Assembly: GCF_000348745.1 (NCBI RefSeq) | Contig: NC_020812.1 | Span: 691,444 to 755,443, forward strand | Length of the DNA: 64,000 nt | Reading direction: 5' to 3' | Origin: Micavibrio aeruginosavorus EPB | GTDB lineage: Bacteria > Pseudomonadota > Alphaproteobacteria > Micavibrionales > Micavibrionaceae | Part shown: one piece after another, positions 1-7,684 of the stretch | Layout: the number at the start of each line of letters is the position of its first letter | Position numbering within the stretch: position 1 is the stretch's first letter | Position numbers and translations under genes: made by a program | The notes under the pieces: generated by a model | The model's database searches: none | Seen by the model: only the letters and a program-made list of their open reading frames with translations | Told to the model about the DNA's origin: nothing

Positions 1-526
1 CGGCCACTTTTTGCCCGGCCATAACCGCGCGGGTGGCCATTTTTGCCACACCCAGCGTCTTGCCCGCACCCGGCGGCCCGACCAGTACGAAATTTTTGCC
101 GACGGCCTTCTGGGGCAGGGGGCGGAATACGTAAAGATGTTCAAGGGCTGCGACCAGCGCCTCATGCGTGTTGCCCATGCCGGCCACGGTGGCGCAGGAT
201 ACGACCTGATCCGTGATTTCTTCCGGTACGGCGTGTTTGAGCATAATGTCGGTCAGCTCTTCCGCGACCGCGTTTTCGTCCTGTTCGGAATCATATTGCA
301 ACCATCCGCCATCCTGCGCCCGGCTTTGCGGGGTGGAAATGGCGGGTTCGTCCCATCCGTCATTGTGGGACTCAAACGTTTCCTGCTCCACGGCGGCGGT
401 AACGCGCACGGACTTACCCCCGTTTTCTTCGCGGGTGGCGACGATAATGGCATCTTCTCCGAGCGTTTCGCGGATCATATGCAATGCCTCTGTCATGGTT
501 TTGGCATAGAACGATTTAAGGCGCAT
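1..526 (-). CDS. flhF: Flagellar biosynthesis GTPase FlhF, N-terminal part (runs off the window)
   Basis: FlhF is an SRP-type GTPase that governs where and how many flagella are built, usually acting at the cell pole with the FlhA export gate. The visible 175 codons begin MRLKSFYAKTM and continue with the B-domain pattern EALHMIRETLGEDAIIVATRE, typical of FlhF. A P-loop, VGPPGAGKT, follows at about residues 153-161; the rest of the G domain lies beyond position 1. The ATG at 524-526 gives the expected family N-terminus. The gene lies downstream of flhA and two DUF3137 genes, with a 129-base gap that contains its own promoter-like sequence. It is partial only because the window ends. Confidence 0.93.
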   Translation of the reverse strand, partial: MRLKSFYAKTMTEALHMIRETLGEDAIIVATREENGGKSVRVTAAVEQETFESHNDGWDEPAISTPQSRAQDGGWLQYDSEQDENAVAEELTDIMLKHAVPEEITDQVVSCATVAGMGNTHEALVAALEHLYVFRPLPQKAVGKNFVLVGPPGAGKTLGVAKMATRAVMAGQKVA

Positions 527-547
527 GGGCGGGACCGTGAACTCTGT

Positions 548-621
548 GATTCACTTAACGATTATATGTTTTCTAGAATCACTATTCTACAGAATAAACG
601 TAAAGGGAGCCTAAGTGAATC
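548..621 (-). promoter_or_regulatory. Putative flhF promoter with a flanking inverted repeat
   Basis: In the gap before flhF the leftward strand has a perfect TATAAT -10 box (561-566), although the -35 match is poor. Two arms of a perfect 10-base inverted repeat, GATTCACTTA (548-557) and TAAGTGAATC (612-621), bracket it. One arm overlaps the expected start of transcription. The surrounding stretch is AT-rich compared with the coding regions. Separate transcription of flhF and a regulator bound at the two arms are inferences. Confidence 0.35.
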
Positions 622-655
622 CCCGGATTTGAGAAAAATGCGAGGAAAGGTGGGG

Positions 656-1576
656 CTAGTCCGGGATTTTTGCGCCCAGCCCGGTATAGGGATTCAATTT
701 CAATGCGTTAACCAGCCCTTCAATCGCATCAATTTCATTTTGCACGGTGGTCAGGTCGCGTGGCGTCAGGGGGTGGAACAAATGGCCGATTTCAAATAAT
801 GCGCCGGGACGGGAAATGGCGAACAGGATTTCCGATCCGCGAAAGCTGGCCTCGAATTGTTTTGTGCCAATGTGATCGGCGACCGCCAGGAAAGATTCCA
901 TAAAGCCTGGATCGAGGATGTAGTGTGCTTCCAGTTGGTCCGTACCCATCACGTCGAAGCGGTTTTCAAAATCCGGGGCGGACAGGCGGACGGGTTCGAA
1001 TTTGGAAAAAGCCGTGCGCCAAAATCGCCCGGCAACGCCATTGGGCATAATCACCGTATGGGCGTTCAGGGTTTTGCCGATTCCGATGCGAATCACGGCG
1101 CCATGGAACACGGTGGTTTCGGTCGTGTCGCCATCGCGGTCGCGGCTGATATCGACCAGGTTCATTTCCTGAAACGCGACGGGGACATTGGCGATGGTTC
1201 CGGTGAAGCCATCTTCAATCCCGCATCGGTCATGCGGGGGCAGAATGGCGTGGGGGGCGACATCGTCCCAGGTCATTACACCGTCGGCTTTGAATGCCAA
1301 TCCTATCCCGGCGGCCAGATCGCGCATCAGGGCGGCCTTGGTCCGCTTGCGGTATTTCATGTTCATGACATGGAACAGGATCAGCGACGCAATCGCGGTC
1401 CAGAAGACAACGAACATCCACGGAAACCCGGTATCCTCCGTCATCATCAACGCGCCAATCGCGCAGAGGGCGGCAAAGGCCATCGGGGCCCCCATGACGA
1501 ACACCTGCATATAACGCTGGCGTTGTTCATCCAGTGTGGCGCAGAGGGTGGTGATGTCCGGGGTTTGTGTCTGCAT
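656..1576 (-). CDS. DUF3137-family membrane protein (second of a tandem pair)
   Basis: This 306-residue protein has two hydrophobic helices near the N-terminus (about 25-45 and 52-70) followed by a soluble domain. The soluble part carries the DUF3137 hallmark FENRFDVMGTDQLEAHYILDP at about 206-226. It resembles the preceding gene along its length, so the two are tandem paralogs. Its ATG lies one base after the stop of that gene, so they are almost surely co-transcribed. The biochemical role of DUF3137 is unknown. The position between flhA and flhF suggests a link to the flagellum, but that is inference from context only. Confidence 0.85.
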   Translation of the reverse strand: MQTQTPDITTLCATLDEQRQRYMQVFVMGAPMAFAALCAIGALMMTEDTGFPWMFVVFWTAIASLILFHVMNMKYRKRTKAALMRDLAAGIGLAFKADGVMTWDDVAPHAILPPHDRCGIEDGFTGTIANVPVAFQEMNLVDISRDRDGDTTETTVFHGAVIRIGIGKTLNAHTVIMPNGVAGRFWRTAFSKFEPVRLSAPDFENRFDVMGTDQLEAHYILDPGFMESFLAVADHIGTKQFEASFRGSEILFAISRPGALFEIGHLFHPLTPRDLTTVQNEIDAIEGLVNALKLNPYTGLGAKIPD

Positions 1577-1577
1577 G

Positions 1578-2585
1578 TTACAGCCCGATATGGGGATTCA
1601 TGTTCAACGTTTCAACAACATCGGCAACAACGGCAATATCATCAATAACCTGTTTAATGGCCAGCGTATCAATGGGGGTGTGAAGATTGCCAAATTCAAA
1701 CATGTCACGGTCAAAGGCGATCGCGATGGCCAGCGTATCCTTGTAAAAACTGGCGCTGACCGATTTTGCGCCAACGGGTTGGGTGGCTTCCAAAAAACGT
1801 TCAATGAATGACGGGTCAAAGATGTAATGACCTTCGGTCCCGGATGTTGAATAAATCTGGAACTGATCCTGAAACTTTCGGCTGACCATCTTGATGGGTT
1901 TAAAGGGCAGGAAGCGTGGGTCCATGTTGGCGGCGGTTTTGCGCGTTACGTAATCACGCGAAAAGATCAAAGTGTGGTGGTCCAAACGTTTATTCAGGGG
2001 GATGATGGCGACCACCCCCTGAAACATGACATAGCCGCTGAGCCATTTGCCCCGTTCAACGTCGATATGTTTGGCGATCAATCGCGCTTCCTGAAACTGG
2101 ACACGGCGTTCGCCGATGACCGCTTCGAACCCGTCTTCCACCAGCCGGATATCATAGCTGGGCAACAACAGGTGATCATACAGATCGCCCAGACGGAAAA
2201 AACCGGTGGGGTTGTATTTAATATTCAATTCTTGGGACAGGGTGAACATCAATCCGCGTTTTACGTGCCGTAAATATTTTTTCTTTTGCGCGCGTGATGC
2301 GGCAAATGTGCCAGCGGTTATGCCAGTAAAGAGTACTGTTGCCTTTGCGGTGATGTCGATGTCCAGATGGGTGCGGCCTATGAAAATGAGCCAGACAAAC
2401 CCCGCTGTGATGCAGGCATACAAGATCCAGAGAGCGATGTGGCCATTGCGATGAAAGCGGCGAACGGTTTCGAAACGGTCAATTTTATGTTGGATGGTGC
2501 GTTCAATATCCTTGGCGATGTCCAGACGCTGGATATGCAAATCCATATCCTTGATCTGGTCAAAATTGTTGAACGATTGGATCAA
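1578..2585 (-). CDS. DUF3137-family membrane protein (first of a tandem pair)
   Basis: This 335-residue protein has two membrane helices at about residues 50-67 and 80-97, a basic stretch after them, then a soluble DUF3137-type region. The hallmark here reads FQDQFQIYSTSGTEGHYIFDP, parallel to the motif in the next gene. The most upstream start is a TTG that overlaps the flhA stop as TTGA, which suggests translational coupling. An ATG 13 codons later (MDLHIQRLD) is an alternative start. Function is unknown. It is a diverged paralog of its neighbour, so duplication within the operon is likely. Confidence 0.8.
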   Translation of the reverse strand: MIQSFNNFDQIKDMDLHIQRLDIAKDIERTIQHKIDRFETVRRFHRNGHIALWILYACITAGFVWLIFIGRTHLDIDITAKATVLFTGITAGTFAASRAQKKKYLRHVKRGLMFTLSQELNIKYNPTGFFRLGDLYDHLLLPSYDIRLVEDGFEAVIGERRVQFQEARLIAKHIDVERGKWLSGYVMFQGVVAIIPLNKRLDHHTLIFSRDYVTRKTAANMDPRFLPFKPIKMVSRKFQDQFQIYSTSGTEGHYIFDPSFIERFLEATQPVGAKSVSASFYKDTLAIAIAFDRDMFEFGNLHTPIDTLAIKQVIDDIAVVADVVETLNMNPHIGL

Positions 2586-4684
2586 ATCTGCCCCAGCGTC
2601 CTGATCTTGGCTTTCGGATGGATTTCGTTTTGGGACATGACCACCGTTTGCGGGCGGAAACGTTCAACGATGGAACGCACATAGGGACGAATGCCGGGGG
2701 ATGTCAGCATGACCGGCACTTCACCCGTTTGGGCCAGTTTTTCGTACACGCCGCGGACCGCGGTGATGAAATCCTGCAGTTGGCTTGGGGCCATGGCCAG
2801 TTGTTTTTCTTCACCATCGCCCAGCAGGGATTCGGCAAAGGCCTGTTCCCAATCCGGGGACAATGTGACCAGCGGGACCACACCATGGGCGTTGACGTTG
2901 CGTTCGCAAATCTGGCGCGCCAGACGGGACCGCACATGTTCGGTGATGATGGTGACGTTTTTGGTGTAGATGGAGGCTTCGGCAATGCCCTCCAGAATGG
3001 TGGGCATGTCGCGGACGGATACACGTTCGGACACCAGGTTTTGCAACACACGTTGCAGGCCGCTGACCGACATCTTGGTCGGAACAACATCGGCGACCAG
3101 CTTCTGGTAATCGCCCGGCAGTTCGTCCAGCAATTTTTGCGTTTCGGTATAGGACATCAGGTCGGCCATGTTGTCCTTGACGATTTCGGTCAAATGCGTG
3201 GTGACAACCGTGGGGGCGTCCACGACGGTGTAGCCACGGAAGTGGGCTTCCTCGCGGTACTGCTCGTCGATCCACATGGCGGGCAGGCCAAAGGTCGGTT
3301 CCACCGTGTTTTCGCCAGGCAGGGTGATGGCGGCCCCCGTCGGGTCCATGCACATCAGCATGCCGGGGCGAACCTCGCCACGGCCCGCTTCGATTTCCTT
3401 GATGCGCACGGTGTAGGTGTTGGCGGGCAGTTGCAAATTGTCCTGAATCCGCACGGCGGGCAGGATGTAGCCCATGTCTTCGGCCAACTGACGGCGCAAT
3501 CCCTTGACCTGATCGGTCAGCTTGTTGCTGCCTTCGCCCTGAACCAGCGGAAGCAGGCCGTAGCCCAATTCCAGCCTGATGGTATCGATGGCCAGGGCTT
3601 TGGATATCGGTTCCTCCGCCACGACGCCCGGTTTGTCCGGTGCGGCGAGGGCCAGTTTTTCTTCTTCTTTCGTTTGCTGGCCGCGCATGCTGATCCAGGC
3701 CAGGCCGCTGGTCACACCACCCAGGAACAGGAAGGGCAGGGTGGGAATACCGGGCACCAGGCCGAGGGCGATGATCAAACCGCCCGTTAATCCCATGGCT
3801 TTCGGATAACGTGAAAACTGTGCCGTCAGGGCTTTGTCGGCGGCGCCTTCAACACCGGCCTTGGACACCAGCATACCGGCCGACACGGATACGATCAGGG
3901 CGGGGATCTGGCTGACCAGACCGTCACCAATGGTCAGCAGGGTATAGTTCTGCGCGGATTCGGCCATGCTCAAACCGTGTTGCGCCGTACCAATGATGAT
4001 ACCGGCCACCACGTTGATGAATGTAATCAGCAGGCCGGCGATGGCATCGCCGCGCACGAATTTCGCCGCACCGTCCATGGCCCCGAAGAATGTACTTTCC
4101 TGTTCCAGATTTTTGCGGCGGATTTTGGCTTCGTCTTCGGTGATCAATCCCGACGACAAGTCAGCGTCAACGGCCATTTGCTTGCCGGGCATGGCATCCA
4201 ATGTGAAGCGCGCGGCAACTTCGGCGATACGGCCCGAACCCTTGGTAATAACGACGAAGTTCACAATCACCAGAATGGCGAAAACAATACCGCCGATGAT
4301 GTAGTTTTCGCGGATAATGAACGTTCCGAACGCTTCGATCACATGGCCGGCGGCGGCCGCACCCTGATGTCCGTTTTCAAGGATCAATCGAGTCGAGGCA
4401 ATGTTCAGACCCAGTCGCAGCGCTGTTGTGATCAGCAACACGGTGGGGAATGTTGAAAATTCCAGTGGCGTGCGGATGAACAGCGCCGTCATCAGAACCA
4501 GAACCGAGAAGGTGATGGACAGCGACAGCCCCATATCCAGGATAAAGGGTGGCAGCGGCACCAGCATGAACATCAGGATGATGATGATGCCAAGCGCCAG
4601 CAACGCATCCCCGCGCAGCACCGATCCGGCCGCACCCTTGGCGCGGCCAACATTCAACGAAAAATTCGACGGTGCATCAGCCAT
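2582..4684 (-). CDS. flhA: Flagellar export gate protein FlhA
   Basis: FlhA is the large integral membrane component of the flagellar type III export gate and docks chaperone-substrate complexes in the cytoplasm. The product is 700 residues from the chosen ATG (MADAPSNFS). It has about eight N-terminal membrane helices, the FHIPEP-family signature RIAEVAARFTLDAMPGKQ with the downstream DADLSSG, and a roughly 350-residue cytoplasmic domain, as normal for the family. An upstream in-frame ATG at 4765 would add 27 cysteine-rich residues read through a terminator-like hairpin, so I rejected it. The stop overlaps the next gene. DUF3137 genes rather than flhB or fliR follow it. Confidence 0.95.
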   Translation of the reverse strand: MADAPSNFSLNVGRAKGAAGSVLRGDALLALGIIIILMFMLVPLPPFILDMGLSLSITFSVLVLMTALFIRTPLEFSTFPTVLLITTALRLGLNIASTRLILENGHQGAAAAGHVIEAFGTFIIRENYIIGGIVFAILVIVNFVVITKGSGRIAEVAARFTLDAMPGKQMAVDADLSSGLITEDEAKIRRKNLEQESTFFGAMDGAAKFVRGDAIAGLLITFINVVAGIIIGTAQHGLSMAESAQNYTLLTIGDGLVSQIPALIVSVSAGMLVSKAGVEGAADKALTAQFSRYPKAMGLTGGLIIALGLVPGIPTLPFLFLGGVTSGLAWISMRGQQTKEEEKLALAAPDKPGVVAEEPISKALAIDTIRLELGYGLLPLVQGEGSNKLTDQVKGLRRQLAEDMGYILPAVRIQDNLQLPANTYTVRIKEIEAGRGEVRPGMLMCMDPTGAAITLPGENTVEPTFGLPAMWIDEQYREEAHFRGYTVVDAPTVVTTHLTEIVKDNMADLMSYTETQKLLDELPGDYQKLVADVVPTKMSVSGLQRVLQNLVSERVSVRDMPTILEGIAEASIYTKNVTIITEHVRSRLARQICERNVNAHGVVPLVTLSPDWEQAFAESLLGDGEEKQLAMAPSQLQDFITAVRGVYEKLAQTGEVPVMLTSPGIRPYVRSIVERFRPQTVVMSQNEIHPKAKIRTLGQI

Positions 4685-4718
4685 GAACAAACAGCCCAGA
4701 GGGGAAAGCGTATTACAC

Positions 4719-4760
4719 AAAAAACACCCGGCCCGACCCCCGATTTGGGGCGGGCAGGTG
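4719..4760 (-). terminator. Terminator-like hairpin in the flhA leader
   Basis: On the leftward strand bases 4760-4725 fold into a stem of 14 pairs, one of them G-T, broken only by two single-base bulges. The arms are CACCTGCCCGCCCC and GGGGTCGGGCCGGGTG with a six-base loop. Six U residues follow at once (4724-4719). This is a textbook intrinsic terminator shape, but no leftward gene ends here; the next coding start downstream is flhA at 4684. It may attenuate flhA or block stray transcription into it. Confidence 0.55.
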
Positions 4761-4768
4761 TTCATAAT

Positions 4769-4797
4769 ATTTTACGCAGGGTGGGGGGAACATGCAA
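4769..4797 (-). promoter_or_regulatory. Putative sigma-70-type promoter for flhA
   Basis: Leftward strand: TTGCAT (4797-4792), a 17-base spacer, then TAAAAT (4774-4769). The -10 box matches five of six consensus bases; the -35 box matches only its first three. Transcription would start near 4762, immediately before the terminator-like hairpin. No sigma-54 motif is visible in this gap. Confidence 0.35.
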
Positions 4798-4862
4798 ACC
4801 CTGATCCGCGGATTTCGGTGTTAAACACTTGTCATTCTGCGGTTTTCGATTAGGATTCGGGG

Positions 4863-5753
4863 ATGATTTCCGCATCGTCCCTGCTTCGTTTTCCGTATCG
4901 TGGTTTTGCCCGTGTTGGCCGCCTGGTTTTATTGCTGGGCGTGGCCGGGGGCGTGATGTCCGCGTGTGTGACGACGAATGTCCGGTCGCTGAAAGTCAGT
5001 GGTTCGGATTTCAACAGCTATCTGGCGCGGGAGTACCAAGCGTTGGCCGGGATGGAGCAGGAGGGCGGGGATCGCGATCTTTCCACCCATTTTGCCCGCA
5101 AGGCCTTTGCCGCGGCGAAGGCGAAACCTGTGGCGCGGGATATCGTCGACCCCAATATCATCCCCGTATCCCTGACCCCCGAATTGGATCAGGCGGCGAT
5201 GGCGTTGGATGAAGCCCTGTCCATCATGCGGGGGATTGGCAATGATAACGCTCTGGCCGTGGCGCAGGTCAGTTTCGATTGCTGGGTCGCGCAATCCGCG
5301 ATGCGACAGGACGTGTTATCGGTCATTGCCACATTGCCCTGTCGCGATCAATTCAGGAATGCGATGCAAAGCCTGTCCGGCGATGTCGATCAGGCGGCGG
5401 TGCGCACCGCTGTGTACTTTGATGCCAACAGCATTGTGATCAATGAACCGGCGCGTGTTGTGTTGATGGATCTGGCCATGGCCATGCGTCACCGACCGCA
5501 TTGGACGCTGGATTTATCCGGTGTCACCGATACCAGCGGGCGCAAGAAGGCCAATCCGTCATTGTCCATGCGCCGGGCGATTGCCGTGCGGAATGCGTTG
5601 GCGCAAATGGGGATTGATCCCGACCGTATTGCGGTTGAAAACGAAGACCATGCCGACACGTTGCTGGGGGATAACGATACAGAAACGGGGGATCACGCGG
5701 AAAATCGTCGCGTTGATATTGTCGCCACACCGTCATTTGGGTTTACGGGATAA
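4863..5753 (+). CDS. OmpA-family peptidoglycan-binding lipoprotein
   Basis: This 296-residue product has a basic start, a hydrophobic segment and a lipobox ending VMSAC, so Cys35 is the likely lipidation site. The N-terminal half is not recognised. The C-terminal half, from about residue 180, is OmpA-like: VYFDANS, GVTDTSG, LSMRRAIAVRNAL and the terminal ENRRVDIVA, all marks of the peptidoglycan-binding fold. An AGGA site seven bases before the ATG supports the start. It is divergent from flhA and ends at a shared bidirectional terminator. A role in anchoring the envelope is likely; a role as a flagellar anchor is speculation. Confidence 0.85.
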   Translation: MISASSLLRFPYRGFARVGRLVLLLGVAGGVMSACVTTNVRSLKVSGSDFNSYLAREYQALAGMEQEGGDRDLSTHFARKAFAAAKAKPVARDIVDPNIIPVSLTPELDQAAMALDEALSIMRGIGNDNALAVAQVSFDCWVAQSAMRQDVLSVIATLPCRDQFRNAMQSLSGDVDQAAVRTAVYFDANSIVINEPARVVLMDLAMAMRHRPHWTLDLSGVTDTSGRKKANPSLSMRRAIAVRNALAQMGIDPDRIAVENEDHADTLLGDNDTETGDHAENRRVDIVATPSFGFTG

Positions 5754-5783
5754 AAAAAGCGGGGCCGATGGGCCCCGCTTTTA
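5752..5783. terminator. Bidirectional intrinsic terminator
   Basis: Perfect nine-base stem AGCGGGGCC (5758-5766) and GGCCCCGCT (5771-5779) with a GATG loop. A-runs on the left and T-runs on the right let it work in both directions. It separates the OmpA-like lipoprotein from the convergent small lipoprotein gene. Confidence 0.85.
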
Positions 5784-5800
5784 TATTCAATGCGGCACGA

Positions 5801-6124
5801 TTAGTGTGCAGCGCCTTCTTCAGAAACCGGAGCTTCAACCGGGGCAGCTTCTTCAGCGGCCGGGGCTTCCATTGCCGGAGCTTCCATTGCCGGGGCTTCC
5901 ATCACAGGAGCTTCCATAGCCGGAGCGGCGTTTTCAACGGCTTCCGGTTGCGGCATGTCGATGCCCATTTCAGCGTTGCTCGGTACAGCGTCAGCAGCCG
6001 GGGCGGCTTCTTCCGTTGCGGTGGCGTCAGCCGGAGCGGCGTCTTCTTTTTTGTTGTCGCAGGCGGCCAGGGCCAAAGCCGGCAGGATCATTGCGCTCAG
6101 CATCAGTGTGCGGAAGTTGGTCAT
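5801..6124 (-). CDS. Small Ala/Pro/Glu-rich lipoprotein
   Basis: The 107-residue product starts with a short signal peptide ending in a lipobox LALAAC (Cys22). The mature part is low in complexity, dominated by alanine, proline and acidic residues, with near-exact MEAPA repeats at about 69-90. It looks like an extended, negatively charged surface or periplasmic tether. No domain is recognised. It is the last gene of the leftward fliF-to-flbD run, 45 bases after flbD, and ends at the shared terminator. Whether it belongs to the flagellum is unknown. Confidence 0.75.
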   Translation of the reverse strand: MTNFRTLMLSAMILPALALAACDNKKEDAAPADATATEEAAPAADAVPSNAEMGIDMPQPEAVENAAPAMEAPVMEAPAMEAPAMEAPAAEEAAPVEAPVSEEGAAH

Positions 6125-6169
6125 GATTATGTATCCTTGTCAGTCGTTTTTAGGTTGTTTTTGGGGGAC

Positions 6170-7585
6170 TTATCGTTCCCCGCCAGCGGCGGCCGGGACG
6201 TCGATCCCTTCGTCTTTATACTGGTTCAGCTTGTTCCGCAAGGTCCGTATGGAAATCCCCAGAATGTTGGCCGCATGGGTGCGGTTGCCCAGGCAATGAT
6301 CCAATGTATTCAATATCATATGGCGTTCCACGTCGGCGATGGTCCGGCCCACCAGGGTTTCAACCGCACCCGGGTTTTGGATGTTTGCCGGGGGGGCGGA
6401 TGCCGAAACGCCCGCGCCGGACACGCCGGACATGGACGGGGCGTTGGACGGGCTGGCCGCCGGGGCAGAGCCCAGGCCGCCGCCTTCGGGCAGGAAGATG
6501 GCTTCGGTTTCAATTTCATCCGCCATCGACATCAGCACGGCGCGGTGCATGGTGTTTTCCAGCTCGCGAATATTGCCGCGCCATTTATAGGATTGCAGGG
6601 CGCGCTGGGCCTCTGCCGCGATGCGTTTCTTCTCAACGCCATTCTGGTCGGCGAATTTGTCGGCAAAAAACTGGGCCAACGGCACGATATCACCCGGACG
6701 TTCGCGCAAAGCGGGCAGGCGGATATTGACGACGTTCAGGCGGAAATACAAATCCTCGCGGAACTCGCCTTTCTTCACGCTGTCTTCCAGATTGCGGTTG
6801 GATGTGGCGATCAAACGGACATCGACCTTCACCGGATCGTTGTTGCCGATGCGGGTGATTTCGCGTTCCTGAATCGCGCGCAGCAATTTGGCTTGCAGCG
6901 ACGGGTGCATTTCGGTCACTTCGTCCAGCAGCAACGTGCCGCCATGTGCTTCTTCAAATTTACCAAGGCGGCGGGATGTTGCGCCCGTAAACGCGCCCTT
7001 TTCATGACCAAATAATTCGGATTCCAACAATGATTCCGGAATGGCCGCGCAGTTCAGGGCGATAAACGCGCCGTCCTTGCGTTTGGATTTATTGTGAATG
7101 TAACGCGACATCACCTCCTTACCCGTTCCGGATTCACCTGTGATCAACACGGTGGCTTCGGATGGGGCGATTTTGTCGGCCATTTTGACAACGGCCTGCA
7201 TGACCGCGTCATTCGCGATCATCGTATTGTTTTCTTCGGTCACGGCGGACAAAACGGCCGCGATCAATTCCGCATCAGGGGGCAGGGGGATGTATTCCTT
7301 CGCGCCATCCTGAATCGCCTTCACGGCGGCGCGGGCATCGGTGTTGATGCCACAGGCGACGACGGGCAGATGGATGCGCTCAGCTTTCAGCGCTTCGACA
7401 AACTGGCCAACTTTTTGTTTCACATCGATCATGACCAGATCGGCGCCCTTGCCGTTCCGCAATGCGCCCAGGGCCTGTTCGATATCTTCGCAATGGATGA
7501 CCTTGGCTCCGCGCTGTAATGCGATTTTACCCGCCGCGCTGATATAGCCTTCAAGTTGTCCGACAATCATAAGACGCATGTTCAC
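6170..7585 (-). CDS. flbD: Sigma-54-dependent flagellar transcription regulator FlbD
   Basis: FlbD activates late flagellar genes from sigma-54 promoters in alphaproteobacteria. Order in the 471 residues: an N-terminal receiver-like domain (1-115), an AAA+ domain with Walker A GESGTGKE (150-157), the sigma-54 contact loop GAFTGA (197-202) and Walker B LLLDE (218-222), and a C-terminal Fis-type helix-turn-helix (about 420-460, NRTHAANILGISIRTLRNKL). The receiver is degenerate: Asp54 is present, but the acidic pair after the first strand and the conserved lysine are absent, so control by phosphorylation is doubtful. It follows fliN and motA in the operon. Confidence 0.92.
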   Translation of the reverse strand: MNMRLMIVGQLEGYISAAGKIALQRGAKVIHCEDIEQALGALRNGKGADLVMIDVKQKVGQFVEALKAERIHLPVVACGINTDARAAVKAIQDGAKEYIPLPPDAELIAAVLSAVTEENNTMIANDAVMQAVVKMADKIAPSEATVLITGESGTGKEVMSRYIHNKSKRKDGAFIALNCAAIPESLLESELFGHEKGAFTGATSRRLGKFEEAHGGTLLLDEVTEMHPSLQAKLLRAIQEREITRIGNNDPVKVDVRLIATSNRNLEDSVKKGEFREDLYFRLNVVNIRLPALRERPGDIVPLAQFFADKFADQNGVEKKRIAAEAQRALQSYKWRGNIRELENTMHRAVLMSMADEIETEAIFLPEGGGLGSAPAASPSNAPSMSGVSGAGVSASAPPANIQNPGAVETLVGRTIADVERHMILNTLDHCLGNRTHAANILGISIRTLRNKLNQYKDEGIDVPAAAGGER

Positions 7586-7684
7586 TTAACCCCTTTGAGT
7601 CAATGATATTAGGGCCAAAGATGGGGGAGGAAAAGGGTGAATGGCGTATTTTGCCATAATTTTCACAGCTTTAAGGCTTGATTC

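Noticed and set aside
11-799. Long rightward open frame of 262 codons across the start of flhF
   Set aside because: It is antisense to flhF, has no ribosome site, and its protein is rich in His/Gly/Arg as expected for a shadow of a GC-rich gene.
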